A stretch of DNA of 64,000 nt from JBFLXB01 sp964570625. GTDB lineage: Bacteria; Nitrospirota; Nitrospiria; 2-01-FULL-66-17. Below are positions 8,035 to 15,892 of the stretch, piece by piece (position 1 is the first letter of the stretch; each line of letters starts with the position of its first letter). The stretch is taken from contig CAZMYW010000019.1 in assembly GCA_964570625.1 (NCBI GenBank), forward strand, positions 1 to 64,000. The letters run 5' to 3'. The notes below the pieces were generated by a model. It was not told the origin of the DNA. It saw only the letters and a list, made by a program, of their open reading frames with translations, and did not search any database. A program made the translations under genes and the position numbers.

Positions 8035-9387
8035 GTGCACAATCACCTCCGGCGGCGCCCCGTCGCGCTTGTGTGTCTGGTGGCTGCGGCGCTCGCGGGA
8101 TGTGTGGCCTCCTCGCCGCAACGACCACCCCCCTCCGATCCCGATCTCGGGCCGCCCTCCAAGGCCTACGGTCGCGCGTTTCTGGCGGAAGCACTGTACA
8201 CCTATCGCTTCATCCTCGACCCGGATGTGACCGGCCCGGTGCAACGAACCGGAACCCGCTTGGTCAAGGCCATCGGAGCGGATGCGGAGGCGATTCACTT
8301 TTTCGTCATTGACGAACCCCAACCGAACGCGTTTGTCATCCCGGGCGGTTATGTCTTCGTGTTCACCGGGTTGTTGTCCAAGCTGTCGGACGACGAAGAA
8401 CTGGCCGGTGTGCTCGCACACGAGCTCGGCCATGTCGCGTACAACCATTTTTTCCAAGACCGCAACCAGATCCTCGCGCTCAACCTCGCGACCGTCGCCG
8501 CGCTGCTCCTGAGCCGCGGCAACCCCGCGGCACTGGCGTTCGGAAGCGGCGCGAGTTACCACTTGCAGTTGGCGTACAGCCGCGAGCACGAAGCCGAGGC
8601 GGACTCCGCCGCGGTGAGCTTCTTGCGCAAGGCACGCTACGACCCGTCGGGGCTCGCGCGGTTCTTCGAAGCCTTGGAGGTCTACGAGCGGTTCAACCCG
8701 CCCTCGGTCCCTGCGTATTTCACCACTCACCCGGGGGTGTCGGAGCGGCTGCACGTGGTGGAAACCATGGTCGACAATGCACCACGAACCCCCGTCGAGC
8801 CCACATCGATCGACTGGGGCCGCCTGAGGGCCGGCCTGGGGGTTGTCCCCGACGGGCCGACACTTTCGCCCCGCGACCGGTATCTGCGCGGCGTCAACCA
8901 TATGAAGAATCAACGGTTCGCGGCCGCCATCACAGATTTTCGAGCCGCCCTCGCCGTCGAACCGCACCACGCGACCGCGCGCGCGGACCTGTCCTGGGCC
9001 CTGCTGAACGACCAACACCGGGATGAGGCGCGCGACGAGGCGCTGCGCTCACGGCGGGACGACCCTCGCCTCTCCGGGGCCAGCGTCACATTGGGCATTC
9101 TGGCACAGGATACGGGGGACCATCAGACGGCCATTAGAGAATTCCTCCGCGCAACAGCCGAGGATCCGTTCGACCCGACCACACATCTTCGCCTCGCCAG
9201 TTCGTATTCGGCTCTGGGCGACGCCACCCGTGAGGCCTATCACCTCGGCCGGCACTTTCGCCTGTCATTGATGCCGGGACGTGCCGCCGCGGCCTACCAA
9301 CGATTCGTGGATTCCCCGGATGCGGACCGCGAGGCCAAGCGAGCGGTGGTACGGGAACTGGCCATGATCAGGCGCGAAGGGATCTGA
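8035..9387 (+). CDS. M48-family metalloprotease lipoprotein with TPR domain (BepA-like)
   Basis: A periplasmic zinc protease of the BepA/YfgC type, which degrades or matures misassembled outer-membrane proteins. From GTG 8035 it is 450 residues: signal peptide with lipobox LAGC, M48 catalytic domain with HELGH (near residue 133) and the downstream zinc-ligand stretch EHEAEADSAA, then tetratricopeptide repeats from about residue 285. The frame is open to 7837, but that overlaps the bS22-like gene. An extended -10-like TGGTACCCT sits just before the GTG, so a separate short-leader promoter is possible. Confidence 0.9.
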   Translation: MHNHLRRRPVALVCLVAAALAGCVASSPQRPPPSDPDLGPPSKAYGRAFLAEALYTYRFILDPDVTGPVQRTGTRLVKAIGADAEAIHFFVIDEPQPNAFVIPGGYVFVFTGLLSKLSDDEELAGVLAHELGHVAYNHFFQDRNQILALNLATVAALLLSRGNPAALAFGSGASYHLQLAYSREHEAEADSAAVSFLRKARYDPSGLARFFEALEVYERFNPPSVPAYFTTHPGVSERLHVVETMVDNAPRTPVEPTSIDWGRLRAGLGVVPDGPTLSPRDRYLRGVNHMKNQRFAAAITDFRAALAVEPHHATARADLSWALLNDQHRDEARDEALRSRRDDPRLSGASVTLGILAQDTGDHQTAIREFLRATAEDPFDPTTHLRLASSYSALGDATREAYHLGRHFRLSLMPGRAAAAYQRFVDSPDADREAKRAVVRELAMIRREGI

Positions 9388-9415
9388 CCCGACCGTCGAG
9401 ACCCGGCCGCATCGC

Positions 9416-9445
9416 TTGACAAGTTCCCGAGAGATTCCATATAGT
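9416..9445 (+). promoter_or_regulatory. Strong promoter of the yceD-rpmF-plsX-fab operon
   Basis: A perfect TTGACA (9416-9421), 18 bases, and TATAGT (9440-9445). The start is predicted near 9452, about 12 bases before the yceD ATG at 9464, leaving almost no room for a Shine-Dalgarno sequence. It very likely drives the ribosomal-protein and fatty-acid genes downstream. Confidence 0.8.
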
Positions 9446-9463
9446 CAGCGCGCTATTACGGCT

Positions 9464-10006
9464 ATGGTCTCCGCGCCGATCCGGTTCTCTGATATCCCGA
9501 CCGAGGGTTTGTCGCTCGAATACCTTCACGAGCCGGCCCTCCTCGAACCACTGGGAGAAGCAGTCCGCCTGCTCGACTCGGTCGCGGTTTCACTCCGGAT
9601 TACGCCCGAAGAGGATCGGTTTTTCGTCCAGGGCGAAGTCCGCGGGCGGGTTCAGGTTGAGTGTGCCCGATGCCTCCAGGCCGTGCCGTTGACGGTGCGA
9701 GCGCTGTGCGCCTTGGATCTGGTTCCGCTCCCGCAGGGAGGCTCGTCGGGAGAACGGCGCGGGCTGGAACGAGGCGACTTGGACGTCACGTTCGTCTCGG
9801 GTCCGCTGTTGAACCTCAATGATCTGGTGCGGGAGCAATTGCTCTTGCAGGTTCCCATGCGGGCGTTATGCAGCGAGGGATGTTTGGGCCTCTGTCCCCG
9901 CTGTCAAGAGAATTTGAACGCAGGCCCGTGCGGATGCGGGGAATCAACGCCCGTCGATCCGCGTTTCGAGGCGCTCCGCAACGCGCGGCGTCGGGCGCAG
10001 GAGTAA
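9464..10006 (+). CDS. yceD: YceD/DUF177-family protein
   Basis: A 180-residue member of the DUF177 family, which is almost always encoded before rpmF. In E. coli and plants the family has been linked to 23S rRNA accumulation. A CARCLQ motif and a C-terminal CxxxCLGLCPRC cluster give four cysteines that could bind zinc, as in many non-proteobacterial homologues. The ATG at 9464 is chosen because the longer frame to 9416 overlaps the promoter. It is first in the yceD-rpmF-plsX-fab operon. Confidence 0.9.
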   Translation: MVSAPIRFSDIPTEGLSLEYLHEPALLEPLGEAVRLLDSVAVSLRITPEEDRFFVQGEVRGRVQVECARCLQAVPLTVRALCALDLVPLPQGGSSGERRGLERGDLDVTFVSGPLLNLNDLVREQLLLQVPMRALCSEGCLGLCPRCQENLNAGPCGCGESTPVDPRFEALRNARRRAQE

Positions 10007-10029
10007 CACCGGCTGGGATCATCACCACA

Positions 10030-10048
10030 AGCCTGTGAGGCACAGGCT
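10030..10048 (+). other. Intercistronic hairpin before rpmF
   Basis: A perfect 8-base stem, AGCCTGTG (10030-10037) and CACAGGCT (10041-10048), closes a 3-base AGG loop in the yceD-rpmF gap, 26 bases before the rpmF start. No U-tract follows, so it is not a normal terminator; an RNA-processing or stabilising element, or a binding site for translational control, is more likely. Confidence 0.6.
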
Positions 10049-10074
10049 GGGAAGGACACTCGAAGGACGATCAC

Positions 10075-10257
10075 ATGGCAAACCCTAAACACAAAATCTC
10101 CCGCGCGCGGAGGGACAAACGTCGCGCGCACCACGCGCTGGCAACGCCAACGCTCACGCTGTGCCCGCAGTGCCGGGAGCCCAAACTTCCGCACCGGGTG
10201 TGCTTGTCCTGCGGAACCTACCGCGGGCGCGACGTGATTCCCGTCAAAGAGGTCTAA
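10075..10257 (+). CDS. rpmF: 50S ribosomal protein bL32
   Basis: A 60-residue basic protein of the large ribosomal subunit. The first residues MANPKHKISRARRDKRRAH are diagnostic of bL32. It keeps the zinc-ribbon form with CPQC and CLSC pairs (near residues 30-33 and 43-46), so it is the C+ type. It lies between yceD and plsX, the standard location, and a hairpin precedes it. Confidence 0.98.
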   Translation: MANPKHKISRARRDKRRAHHALATPTLTLCPQCREPKLPHRVCLSCGTYRGRDVIPVKEV

Positions 10258-10339
10258 CCTTCCCGCGCGTCGCCGAAGCTGGTGCCGCGACCGGTCAAGC
10301 CGCTGAGCCCCCCATTCACCGTTGCCTGAGTCTTCCAGC

Positions 10340-11344
10340 GTGACAACGATCGCCGTGGATGCGATGGGCGGCGACGCGGGGCCTTCCTCGGTGGTGGAAG
10401 GGGCCGTGCTCGCAACCGCGGACGAACAGACCCGCGTGGTGTTGGTCGGCGACGAGGCCCGGCTCCAGAAAGAACTCGCCAACTACGCCACGTCATCGCG
10501 GATTACCACGGTTCACGCCCCGACGGTGGTGGCCATGGATGAAAGCCCTTCGTCGGTCATCCGCCGGCGTCGGGACTCCTCCATCTGGCGCGCCACCGAG
10601 CTGGTGAAAGCTGGCGAGGCCGACGCCGTGGTGAGTGCCGGGCACACCGGCGCATCCATGGCGACGGCATTTTTCCTGTTGGGCACCTTGCACGGGGTGG
10701 AACGCCCCGCAATCGCCACCGTCCTCCCGACGCTCAAAGGCGCCGCCGTGTTACTCGACGTGGGAGCCAACGTCGACTCCAAACCGCAACACCTCGTGCA
10801 GTTCGCCATCATGGGGCACGTCTACGCACAGCGCATGCTCAACGTCCCCAGCCCACGGGTCGGCTTGTTGAGCATCGGCGAAGAAGACACCAAGGGCAAC
10901 GAGTTGACCAAAGACACCTTCAAATTGCTGAAACAGACCCAGGTGAACTTCATCGGAAACGTAGAGGGCCGGGACGTCTACACCGGGAACGCGGACGTGA
11001 TCGTCTGCGACGGGTTCATCGGCAACGTGGCGCTCAAAATCAGCGAAGGACTCGCCGAAGCGCTCATGCAAGTCCTGCGGCGAGAAATCATGCAGTCGGC
11101 GGTCGGACGGTTGGGGTTCGTGTTGTTGCGGCCCGCGTTCCGCCGATTCAAACGTCGGGTGGATTACGCCGAATACGGCGGCGCGCCGCTGTTGGGTATC
11201 AACGGCGTGTCGATCATTTGCCACGGGCGATCCTCACCCAAGGCGATCAAGAATGCCATTCACGTGGCGCGCGACTGCGTCGCCGGTCATGTGAATCGAC
11301 ACATTCGAGACGACATCGAACGCCACCTCGGCGCGAAGGCCTGA
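10340..11344 (+). CDS. plsX: Phosphate acyltransferase PlsX
   Basis: PlsX converts acyl-ACP to acyl-phosphate for the PlsY step of phospholipid synthesis and acts at the inner face of the membrane. The GTG at 10340 yields 334 residues beginning with the family signature AVDAMGGD; a TTG at 10322 is an alternative. Further conserved stretches include GANVDSKP and the segment around NVEGRD. The stop overlaps the fabH start (TGATG), so the two are translationally coupled. Confidence 0.96.
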   Translation: MTTIAVDAMGGDAGPSSVVEGAVLATADEQTRVVLVGDEARLQKELANYATSSRITTVHAPTVVAMDESPSSVIRRRRDSSIWRATELVKAGEADAVVSAGHTGASMATAFFLLGTLHGVERPAIATVLPTLKGAAVLLDVGANVDSKPQHLVQFAIMGHVYAQRMLNVPSPRVGLLSIGEEDTKGNELTKDTFKLLKQTQVNFIGNVEGRDVYTGNADVIVCDGFIGNVALKISEGLAEALMQVLRREIMQSAVGRLGFVLLRPAFRRFKRRVDYAEYGGAPLLGINGVSIICHGRSSPKAIKNAIHVARDCVAGHVNRHIRDDIERHLGAKA

Positions 11345-12324
11345 TGCTTCGCTCGCGCATCGTCGGCACCGGCTCGTACCTCCCCGAACGCGTCCTCACG
11401 AACGCGGAGATCGAGCGGATGGTCGAGACGACGGACCATTGGATCGTCGAACGCACCGGCATCCGCGAGCGACGGATCGCGGCGCCTTCCGAGGCCACCT
11501 CGGACCTGGCCGTGGTCGCGGCGACCCGCGCGCTGGAGGCGGCCGGCGTGCGCGCGACGGACGTGGACGTCATCCTGGTCGCCACCGCGACCCCCGACAT
11601 GTTGTTCCCAGCCACCGCCTGTTTGGTCCAGGCCCGTCTCGGCGCAACGCGCGCCTTCGCGTTCGATCTGTCGGCCGCGTGTACCGGATTTCTGTACGGA
11701 TTGTCGGTCGCGGATCAGTATATTCGCGCCGGGACCGCACGGACCGTGCTGGTCATCGGCGCCGAGGTCCTGTCTCGCGTGATGGACTGGACCGACCGCA
11801 GCACGTGTATCCTGTTCGGTGACGGCGCGGGCGCCGCGGTCCTGCAGGCGGAACACGGCGACCGCGGGCTCCTCTCCACCCACATTCACGCAGACGGGTC
11901 GTTGTGGGACTTCATCCACGTTCCGGGCGGGGGATCTCGTCACCCGCCCTCGGAGGACACCCTCAACCGTCGCCTCCAGTTCCTGCGCATGAAGGGCAGC
12001 GAAACCTTCAAGGTCGCGGTACGGACCCTAGAGGACACGGCGGGGGAAGCACTCAAAGCCAACGGACTCTCGATCGCCGACATCCAGTGGTTCATTCCCC
12101 ACCAGGCCAATCGCCGCATCATCGAAGCGGTCGGCGCCCGGCTGGGTCTGGCCGGTGAGCGCGTGGTGGTCAACCTCGAACGCGTCGGCAATACCTCCGC
12201 GGCGTCGATTCCCATCGCCCTGGATGAACTCGTCCGGGCGGGTCGCGTCTCCCCCGACCATCTCTTGCTGTTCGCCGCATTCGGCGCTGGACTGACGTGG
12301 GGATCTGCGATCGTACGGTGGTAA
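11344..12324 (+). CDS. fabH: Beta-ketoacyl-ACP synthase III
   Basis: FabH starts fatty-acid chains by condensing acetyl-CoA (or a branched primer) with malonyl-ACP. The 326 residues contain the catalytic triad: Cys in SAACTGFLYGL (near residue 115), His in HQANRRI (near 253) and Asn in VGNTSAASI (near 283). The ATG at 11344 overlaps the plsX stop by one base and yields the usual N-terminus with GTGSYLPERVLTN. The frame is open 42 codons further upstream but inside plsX. Confidence 0.97.
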   Translation: MLRSRIVGTGSYLPERVLTNAEIERMVETTDHWIVERTGIRERRIAAPSEATSDLAVVAATRALEAAGVRATDVDVILVATATPDMLFPATACLVQARLGATRAFAFDLSAACTGFLYGLSVADQYIRAGTARTVLVIGAEVLSRVMDWTDRSTCILFGDGAGAAVLQAEHGDRGLLSTHIHADGSLWDFIHVPGGGSRHPPSEDTLNRRLQFLRMKGSETFKVAVRTLEDTAGEALKANGLSIADIQWFIPHQANRRIIEAVGARLGLAGERVVVNLERVGNTSAASIPIALDELVRAGRVSPDHLLLFAAFGAGLTWGSAIVRW

Positions 12325-12341
12325 ATCTGCCGTCCGTAAGC

Positions 12342-12373
12342 TTGACAAGCGAAGAGGTTTTCAGCAATATCAG
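12342..12373 (+). promoter_or_regulatory. Possible internal promoter before fabD
   Basis: The 81-base fabH-fabD gap contains a perfect TTGACA (12342-12347). The best -10 candidates, CAATAT (17-base spacer) and TATCAG (20-base spacer), are weak or poorly spaced, so the assignment is uncertain. It would boost fabD-fabG-acpP-fabF. Confidence 0.3.
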
Positions 12374-12405
12374 GCCACTGTTTTCCATGGAACACTAATC
12401 CGACC

Positions 12406-13371
12406 GTGACGGCACTCCCAAAGATCGCGTGGCTGTTTCCCGGCCAGGGCTCCCAGGCCATCGGCATGGGAAAGGCTCTGTACGAGCACTGCCCCGAAGC
12501 CAAACTGGTCTATGCCGAAGCCGCGGAAGCGCTCGGGTGGGACGTGGCGGGGATTTCGTTCAACGGTCCCGAGGAAGCACTCAACCGCACCGCGGTCACT
12601 CAGCCCGCGCTGCTCACCGCAAGTGTGGCGGCCTGGCGTGTCTTGAGCCGCAAGCCCACCGCTGCGGCATTCGTCGCCGGACACAGCCTGGGAGAATATA
12701 CGGCGTTGGTGTGTGCCGGAGCGGTTCCCTTCGCTGAAGCCGTTCGGCTGGTCCATCAACGAGGCCGGTATATGCAGGAGGCGGTGCCGGAAGGGACGGG
12801 AGCGATGACGGCCGTGCTCGGTCTCGATCGGGAGGCCGTCCTCGCGGTGTGCCGAGAAGCGTCGGCACTCGGCGTGGTGGAACCGGCCAACTTCAACGCG
12901 CCGGGCCAGATCGTCGTGTCCGGTGAACGTCGAGCCGTCGAACGAGCGGCGGAACTCGCCGGGGCTGCGGGTGCCAAACGGGTGGTGTCGCTGCCGGTCA
13001 GCGTTCCCTCGCACTGCCGGCTGATGCGCCAGGCGGCTCAACGGCTGGAATCGGATTTGCGACACGCGACGTGGACCGCGCCCGCCGTCTCGGTGGTCAC
13101 CAATGTGGACGCCACACCGATCGCGTCGCGCGATGCGATCGTGCCGGCCCTGGTCCGACAGCTCTCTTCTCCGGTGTTGTGGGAGGACTCGGTTCGATTC
13201 ATCCTCCGTCAGGGAGTGACCACGTTCATCGAGGTGGGACCCGGCCGCGTGTTGTCCGGGTTGACGAAAAAGATCGAACGTTCGGCACGCACACTGCAAG
13301 CCGACTCGCCGGACACGATCGAGGCCGCGTGGGCCGAGATCGAGCGTGTCGAAGTTGGAGCCTCGTCGTGA
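12406..13371 (+). CDS. fabD: Malonyl-CoA:ACP transacylase
   Basis: FabD transfers malonyl from CoA to ACP, supplying extender units to FabH and FabF. The 321 residues start at GTG 12406 and show the N-terminal FPGQGSQ motif, the nucleophile elbow GHSLGEYTAL with the active Ser near residue 92, and the C-terminal VGPGRVLSGL stretch. The stop overlaps the fabG start by four bases (GTGA). Confidence 0.97.
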   Translation: MTALPKIAWLFPGQGSQAIGMGKALYEHCPEAKLVYAEAAEALGWDVAGISFNGPEEALNRTAVTQPALLTASVAAWRVLSRKPTAAAFVAGHSLGEYTALVCAGAVPFAEAVRLVHQRGRYMQEAVPEGTGAMTAVLGLDREAVLAVCREASALGVVEPANFNAPGQIVVSGERRAVERAAELAGAAGAKRVVSLPVSVPSHCRLMRQAAQRLESDLRHATWTAPAVSVVTNVDATPIASRDAIVPALVRQLSSPVLWEDSVRFILRQGVTTFIEVGPGRVLSGLTKKIERSARTLQADSPDTIEAAWAEIERVEVGASS

Positions 13372-14141
13372 GCGACGCGACGCCGACCCTGATGCCGTTT
13401 AACGCCTCAAGTCTGGCCGACCGTGTGGCATTGGTCACCGGTGCCGCGCAGGGCATCGGATGGTCGATCGCGCGACAACTCGCCGGGTGCGGGGCGTCGG
13501 TGGTCCTCGCCGACGTCGACGCCGACAAGGCGCAGGAGGCGGCCAAAACGCTCGGCAAACGGACCTTGGGCCTGGCGATGAACGTGACGAGCAGCGAGGC
13601 GGTCGCCGCCGGCATCGAGCGCGTGATGGCGGAGTTCGGTCGGCTCGACGTGTTGGTCAACAATGCGGGAATCACCCGCGACGGCCTGCTGATCCGGATG
13701 AAGGATGAGGACTGGGATCGCGTCATGGACGTCAATCTCAACGGGACGTTCCGCTGTACCAAGGCCGCGCTGGGGGTCATGATCAAACAACGACGCGGGC
13801 GGATCATTAGTATCGCGTCGGTGGTCGGCGTCATGGGCAACGCGGGGCAGGCCAACTACGCCGCCTCCAAGGCCGCCATCATCGGGTTTACCAAAAGCGT
13901 CGCGCGCGAGTACGCGAACCGCGGCATCACGGCCAACGCGGTGGCGCCAGGTTTCATCAAGACCGCCATGACCGACCAGTTGTCCGAAGAGGTTCAGACG
14001 CGGCTGCGCGAACAGATTCCGTTGGCGAGGCTCGGCACACCGGAGGACGTGGCCCACGCCGTGACCTTCTTGGCGTCCGACGCAGCGGCATACATCACGG
14101 GGCAAGTCGTCCACGTCAACGGTGGGATGTGGATGGGGTAG
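13368..14141 (+). CDS. fabG: 3-oxoacyl-ACP reductase
   Basis: FabG reduces beta-ketoacyl-ACP with NADPH in each elongation round. The 257-residue SDR has the cofactor motif TGAAQGIG (near residue 24), NNAG (near 98), and the Ser/Tyr/Lys triad with YAASK (near 163). It ends with INGG-like HVNGGMWMG. GTG 13368 is chosen because it overlaps the fabD stop (GTGA), typical of coupled translation; a longer open frame lies inside fabD. Confidence 0.96.
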   Translation: MSDATPTLMPFNASSLADRVALVTGAAQGIGWSIARQLAGCGASVVLADVDADKAQEAAKTLGKRTLGLAMNVTSSEAVAAGIERVMAEFGRLDVLVNNAGITRDGLLIRMKDEDWDRVMDVNLNGTFRCTKAALGVMIKQRRGRIISIASVVGVMGNAGQANYAASKAAIIGFTKSVAREYANRGITANAVAPGFIKTAMTDQLSEEVQTRLREQIPLARLGTPEDVAHAVTFLASDAAAYITGQVVHVNGGMWMG

Positions 14142-14148
14142 CCCGTCC

Positions 14149-14177
14149 CTGACGGTCCGCGGACGTCGGACCGTCAG
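14149..14177 (+). other. Strong hairpin between fabG and acpP
   Basis: A perfect 11-base stem, CTGACGGTCCG (14149-14159) and CGGACCGTCAG (14167-14177), closes a 7-base loop in the fabG-acpP gap. There is no U-tract. It lies 45 bases before the acpP start and is placed to protect or define the 5' end of a processed acpP transcript, or to reduce read-through. Confidence 0.7.
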
Positions 14178-14221
14178 TCACCGACATCACGGGACAGAGA
14201 GAACAGGAGGTGTGAGAGAGT

Positions 14222-14452
14222 ATGGGTGCTGAGGATCGCGTCAAAAAAATCATCACCGAGCAACTAGGAGTCGACGAAGAGGACGTCACGCCCGAAGCCA
14301 ACTTCGTGGAGGATCTCGGCGCGGACTCGCTCGACACCGTCGAGCTGGTCATGGCGTTTGAAGAGGAATTCGGCATCGAAATTCCTGATGAGGATGCCGA
14401 AAAGATCCTGACCGTCCAGCAAGCCGTCGATTATATCAACGAAAAACTCTAA
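14222..14452 (+). CDS. acpP: Acyl carrier protein
   Basis: The 76-residue acidic carrier shuttles acyl chains on a 4'-phosphopantetheine arm. The attachment serine is in LGADSLDTVELVM (Ser near residue 37). A strong AGGAGGTG ribosome binding site lies 10 bases or so before the ATG, and the upstream hairpin could stabilise its mRNA, both consistent with the high expression needed for this protein. It is followed by fabF after 6 bases. Confidence 0.98.
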   Translation: MGAEDRVKKIITEQLGVDEEDVTPEANFVEDLGADSLDTVELVMAFEEEFGIEIPDEDAEKILTVQQAVDYINEKL

Positions 14453-14458
14453 GTCTCG

Positions 14459-15694
14459 ATGACCCGTCGCGTCGTCATAACGGGGTTGGGCCTCATTACG
14501 CCTTTAGGCCTCACCGTGGAAGACACGTGGACGGCGCTCTGCGAGGGTCGTTCCGGCATCGGGCCGATCACACGCTTCGACACCACCGATTTCCCCGTCA
14601 CCATTGCGGGCGAGGTCAAAGGGTTCGATCCCGCCAAGTACGTCGAAAAAAAAGACGTCAAGAAGATGGACACGTTTATCCACTACGCCTGTGCAGCCGG
14701 ACAGGCGGCGTTTGCCGACGCGGGCCTGCGGATGGAACTTGTCGGCCCGGAACGCGTGGGGGTGTACATCGGATCGGGCATCGGGGGGCTGCAGGCGATC
14801 GAAGAGTGGCACGACGTCTTGCGAGAAAAGGGACCCAAGCGCATTACGCCATTTTTTATCCCGATGTCCATCATCAACATGGCGTCGGGACAACTCGCGA
14901 TCCTGCTCGGCGCCAAAGGCCCTAACTCTGCGGCAGTTACCGCGTGTGCCACCGGCAACCATTGCATCGGAGACGCGTTTCGTCTGGTCCAGCGCGGGGA
15001 CGCCGACGTCATGATCGCAGGAGGCACTGAAGCCGCGATTACCCCGCTCGGCGTGGCCGGCTTCGCGGCCTCGCGGGCGTTGTCCACGCGAAACGACGAT
15101 CCCACCCACGCCTCCCGGCCTTTCGATCGGGACCGCGACGGATTTGTCATCGGCGAGGGAGCCGGAGTCGTGGTGCTCGAGATCCTGGAGTCGGCCCGCC
15201 GGCGCAACGCCAACATCTACGCGGAGATCGTCGGGTACGGCGCCTCCGCGGACGCCTACCACATCACGGCTCCACCCGATGACGGTGAAGGCGCGGTGCG
15301 GTGTATGCGCACCGCCTTGAGCGACGCGGATACCAAACCCAACGAGGTCGGGTATATCAACGCACACGCCACGTCGACCATGGCGGACGCCATCGAGACC
15401 CGCGCGATCAAGACGGTCTTCGGTTCCACGACCACGGTTGCGGTCAGTTCGACCAAATCCATGACCGGACACTTGTTGGGCGCGGCCGGCGGGATCGAAG
15501 CGGTCTTCTCCATTTTGGCGATCCAGCGGGAAATCCTGCCCCCGACCATCAATCTGGAACACCCCGACCCGGCATGCGATTTGGACTACGTGCCCAACAC
15601 GGCGCGTCGCACGAGGGTGGAGGTCGCGATGTCCAACTCCTTCGGTTTTGGCGGGGTCAATGCGTGTCTGGTCTTCCGCCGCTTCAACGGCTAG
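14459..15694 (+). CDS. fabF: Beta-ketoacyl-ACP synthase II
   Basis: FabF elongates acyl-ACP by decarboxylative condensation with malonyl-ACP. The 411-residue protein has the catalytic Cys in TACATGNHCIGDAF (near residue 164), the first His in NAHATSTMADAIE (near 304), the second His in KSMTGHLLGAAGG (near 341), and the C-terminal SNSFGFGGVN stretch. It lies 6 bases after acpP and closes the fatty-acid cluster; rnc follows after a gap with a repeat-like element. Confidence 0.97.
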   Translation: MTRRVVITGLGLITPLGLTVEDTWTALCEGRSGIGPITRFDTTDFPVTIAGEVKGFDPAKYVEKKDVKKMDTFIHYACAAGQAAFADAGLRMELVGPERVGVYIGSGIGGLQAIEEWHDVLREKGPKRITPFFIPMSIINMASGQLAILLGAKGPNSAAVTACATGNHCIGDAFRLVQRGDADVMIAGGTEAAITPLGVAGFAASRALSTRNDDPTHASRPFDRDRDGFVIGEGAGVVVLEILESARRRNANIYAEIVGYGASADAYHITAPPDDGEGAVRCMRTALSDADTKPNEVGYINAHATSTMADAIETRAIKTVFGSTTTVAVSSTKSMTGHLLGAAGGIEAVFSILAIQREILPPTINLEHPDPACDLDYVPNTARRTRVEVAMSNSFGFGGVNACLVFRRFNG

Positions 15695-15711
15695 AAACGC
15701 GCCTGTCCATG

Positions 15712-15840
15712 AGCGGTCATCTGCGGCGTTGCTGCTGCGCTTCCGGTCCTCACGTACAGACTAGTACGCTCCGGTCAGGGTCTCGCGGCGCCTTGCGACC
15801 TACCTTCAAAAATCGAAACGCCGGAAGTCCCCGAAGGGGG
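15712..15840. repeat. Candidate dispersed intergenic repeat between fabF and rnc
   Basis: This AT-poor stretch contains a short CGTAC-N6-GTACG dyad (15753-15768) flanked by partly mirrored GC-rich arms (around GCTTCCGGTCC and CTCCGGTCAGG) and tracts such as GGCGTTGCTGCTGCG. Neither strand carries a credible gene. It resembles, from memory, a family of palindromic intergenic repeats common in environmental GC-rich genomes. There is only one copy in the window, so the repeat status is inferred. Confidence 0.35.
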
Positions 15841-15851
15841 CATCTGACACA

Positions 15852-15875
15852 CTCCTGAACAGGCTTTCTCAGGAG
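15852..15875 (+). other. Hairpin upstream of rnc
   Basis: CTCCTGA (15852-15858) and TCAGGAG (15869-15875) form a perfect 7-base stem with a 10-base loop, 17 bases before the RNase III start. RNase III often autoregulates by cleaving a stem in its own leader; this stem is short, so that role is only a suggestion. Confidence 0.4.
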
Positions 15876-15892
15876 CGTATCAGCCCAACAGC

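Noticed and set aside
15301..15858. 185-codon frame across the end of fabF and the following gap
   Set aside because: Out-of-frame shadow of fabF continued through the non-coding repeat-like element.
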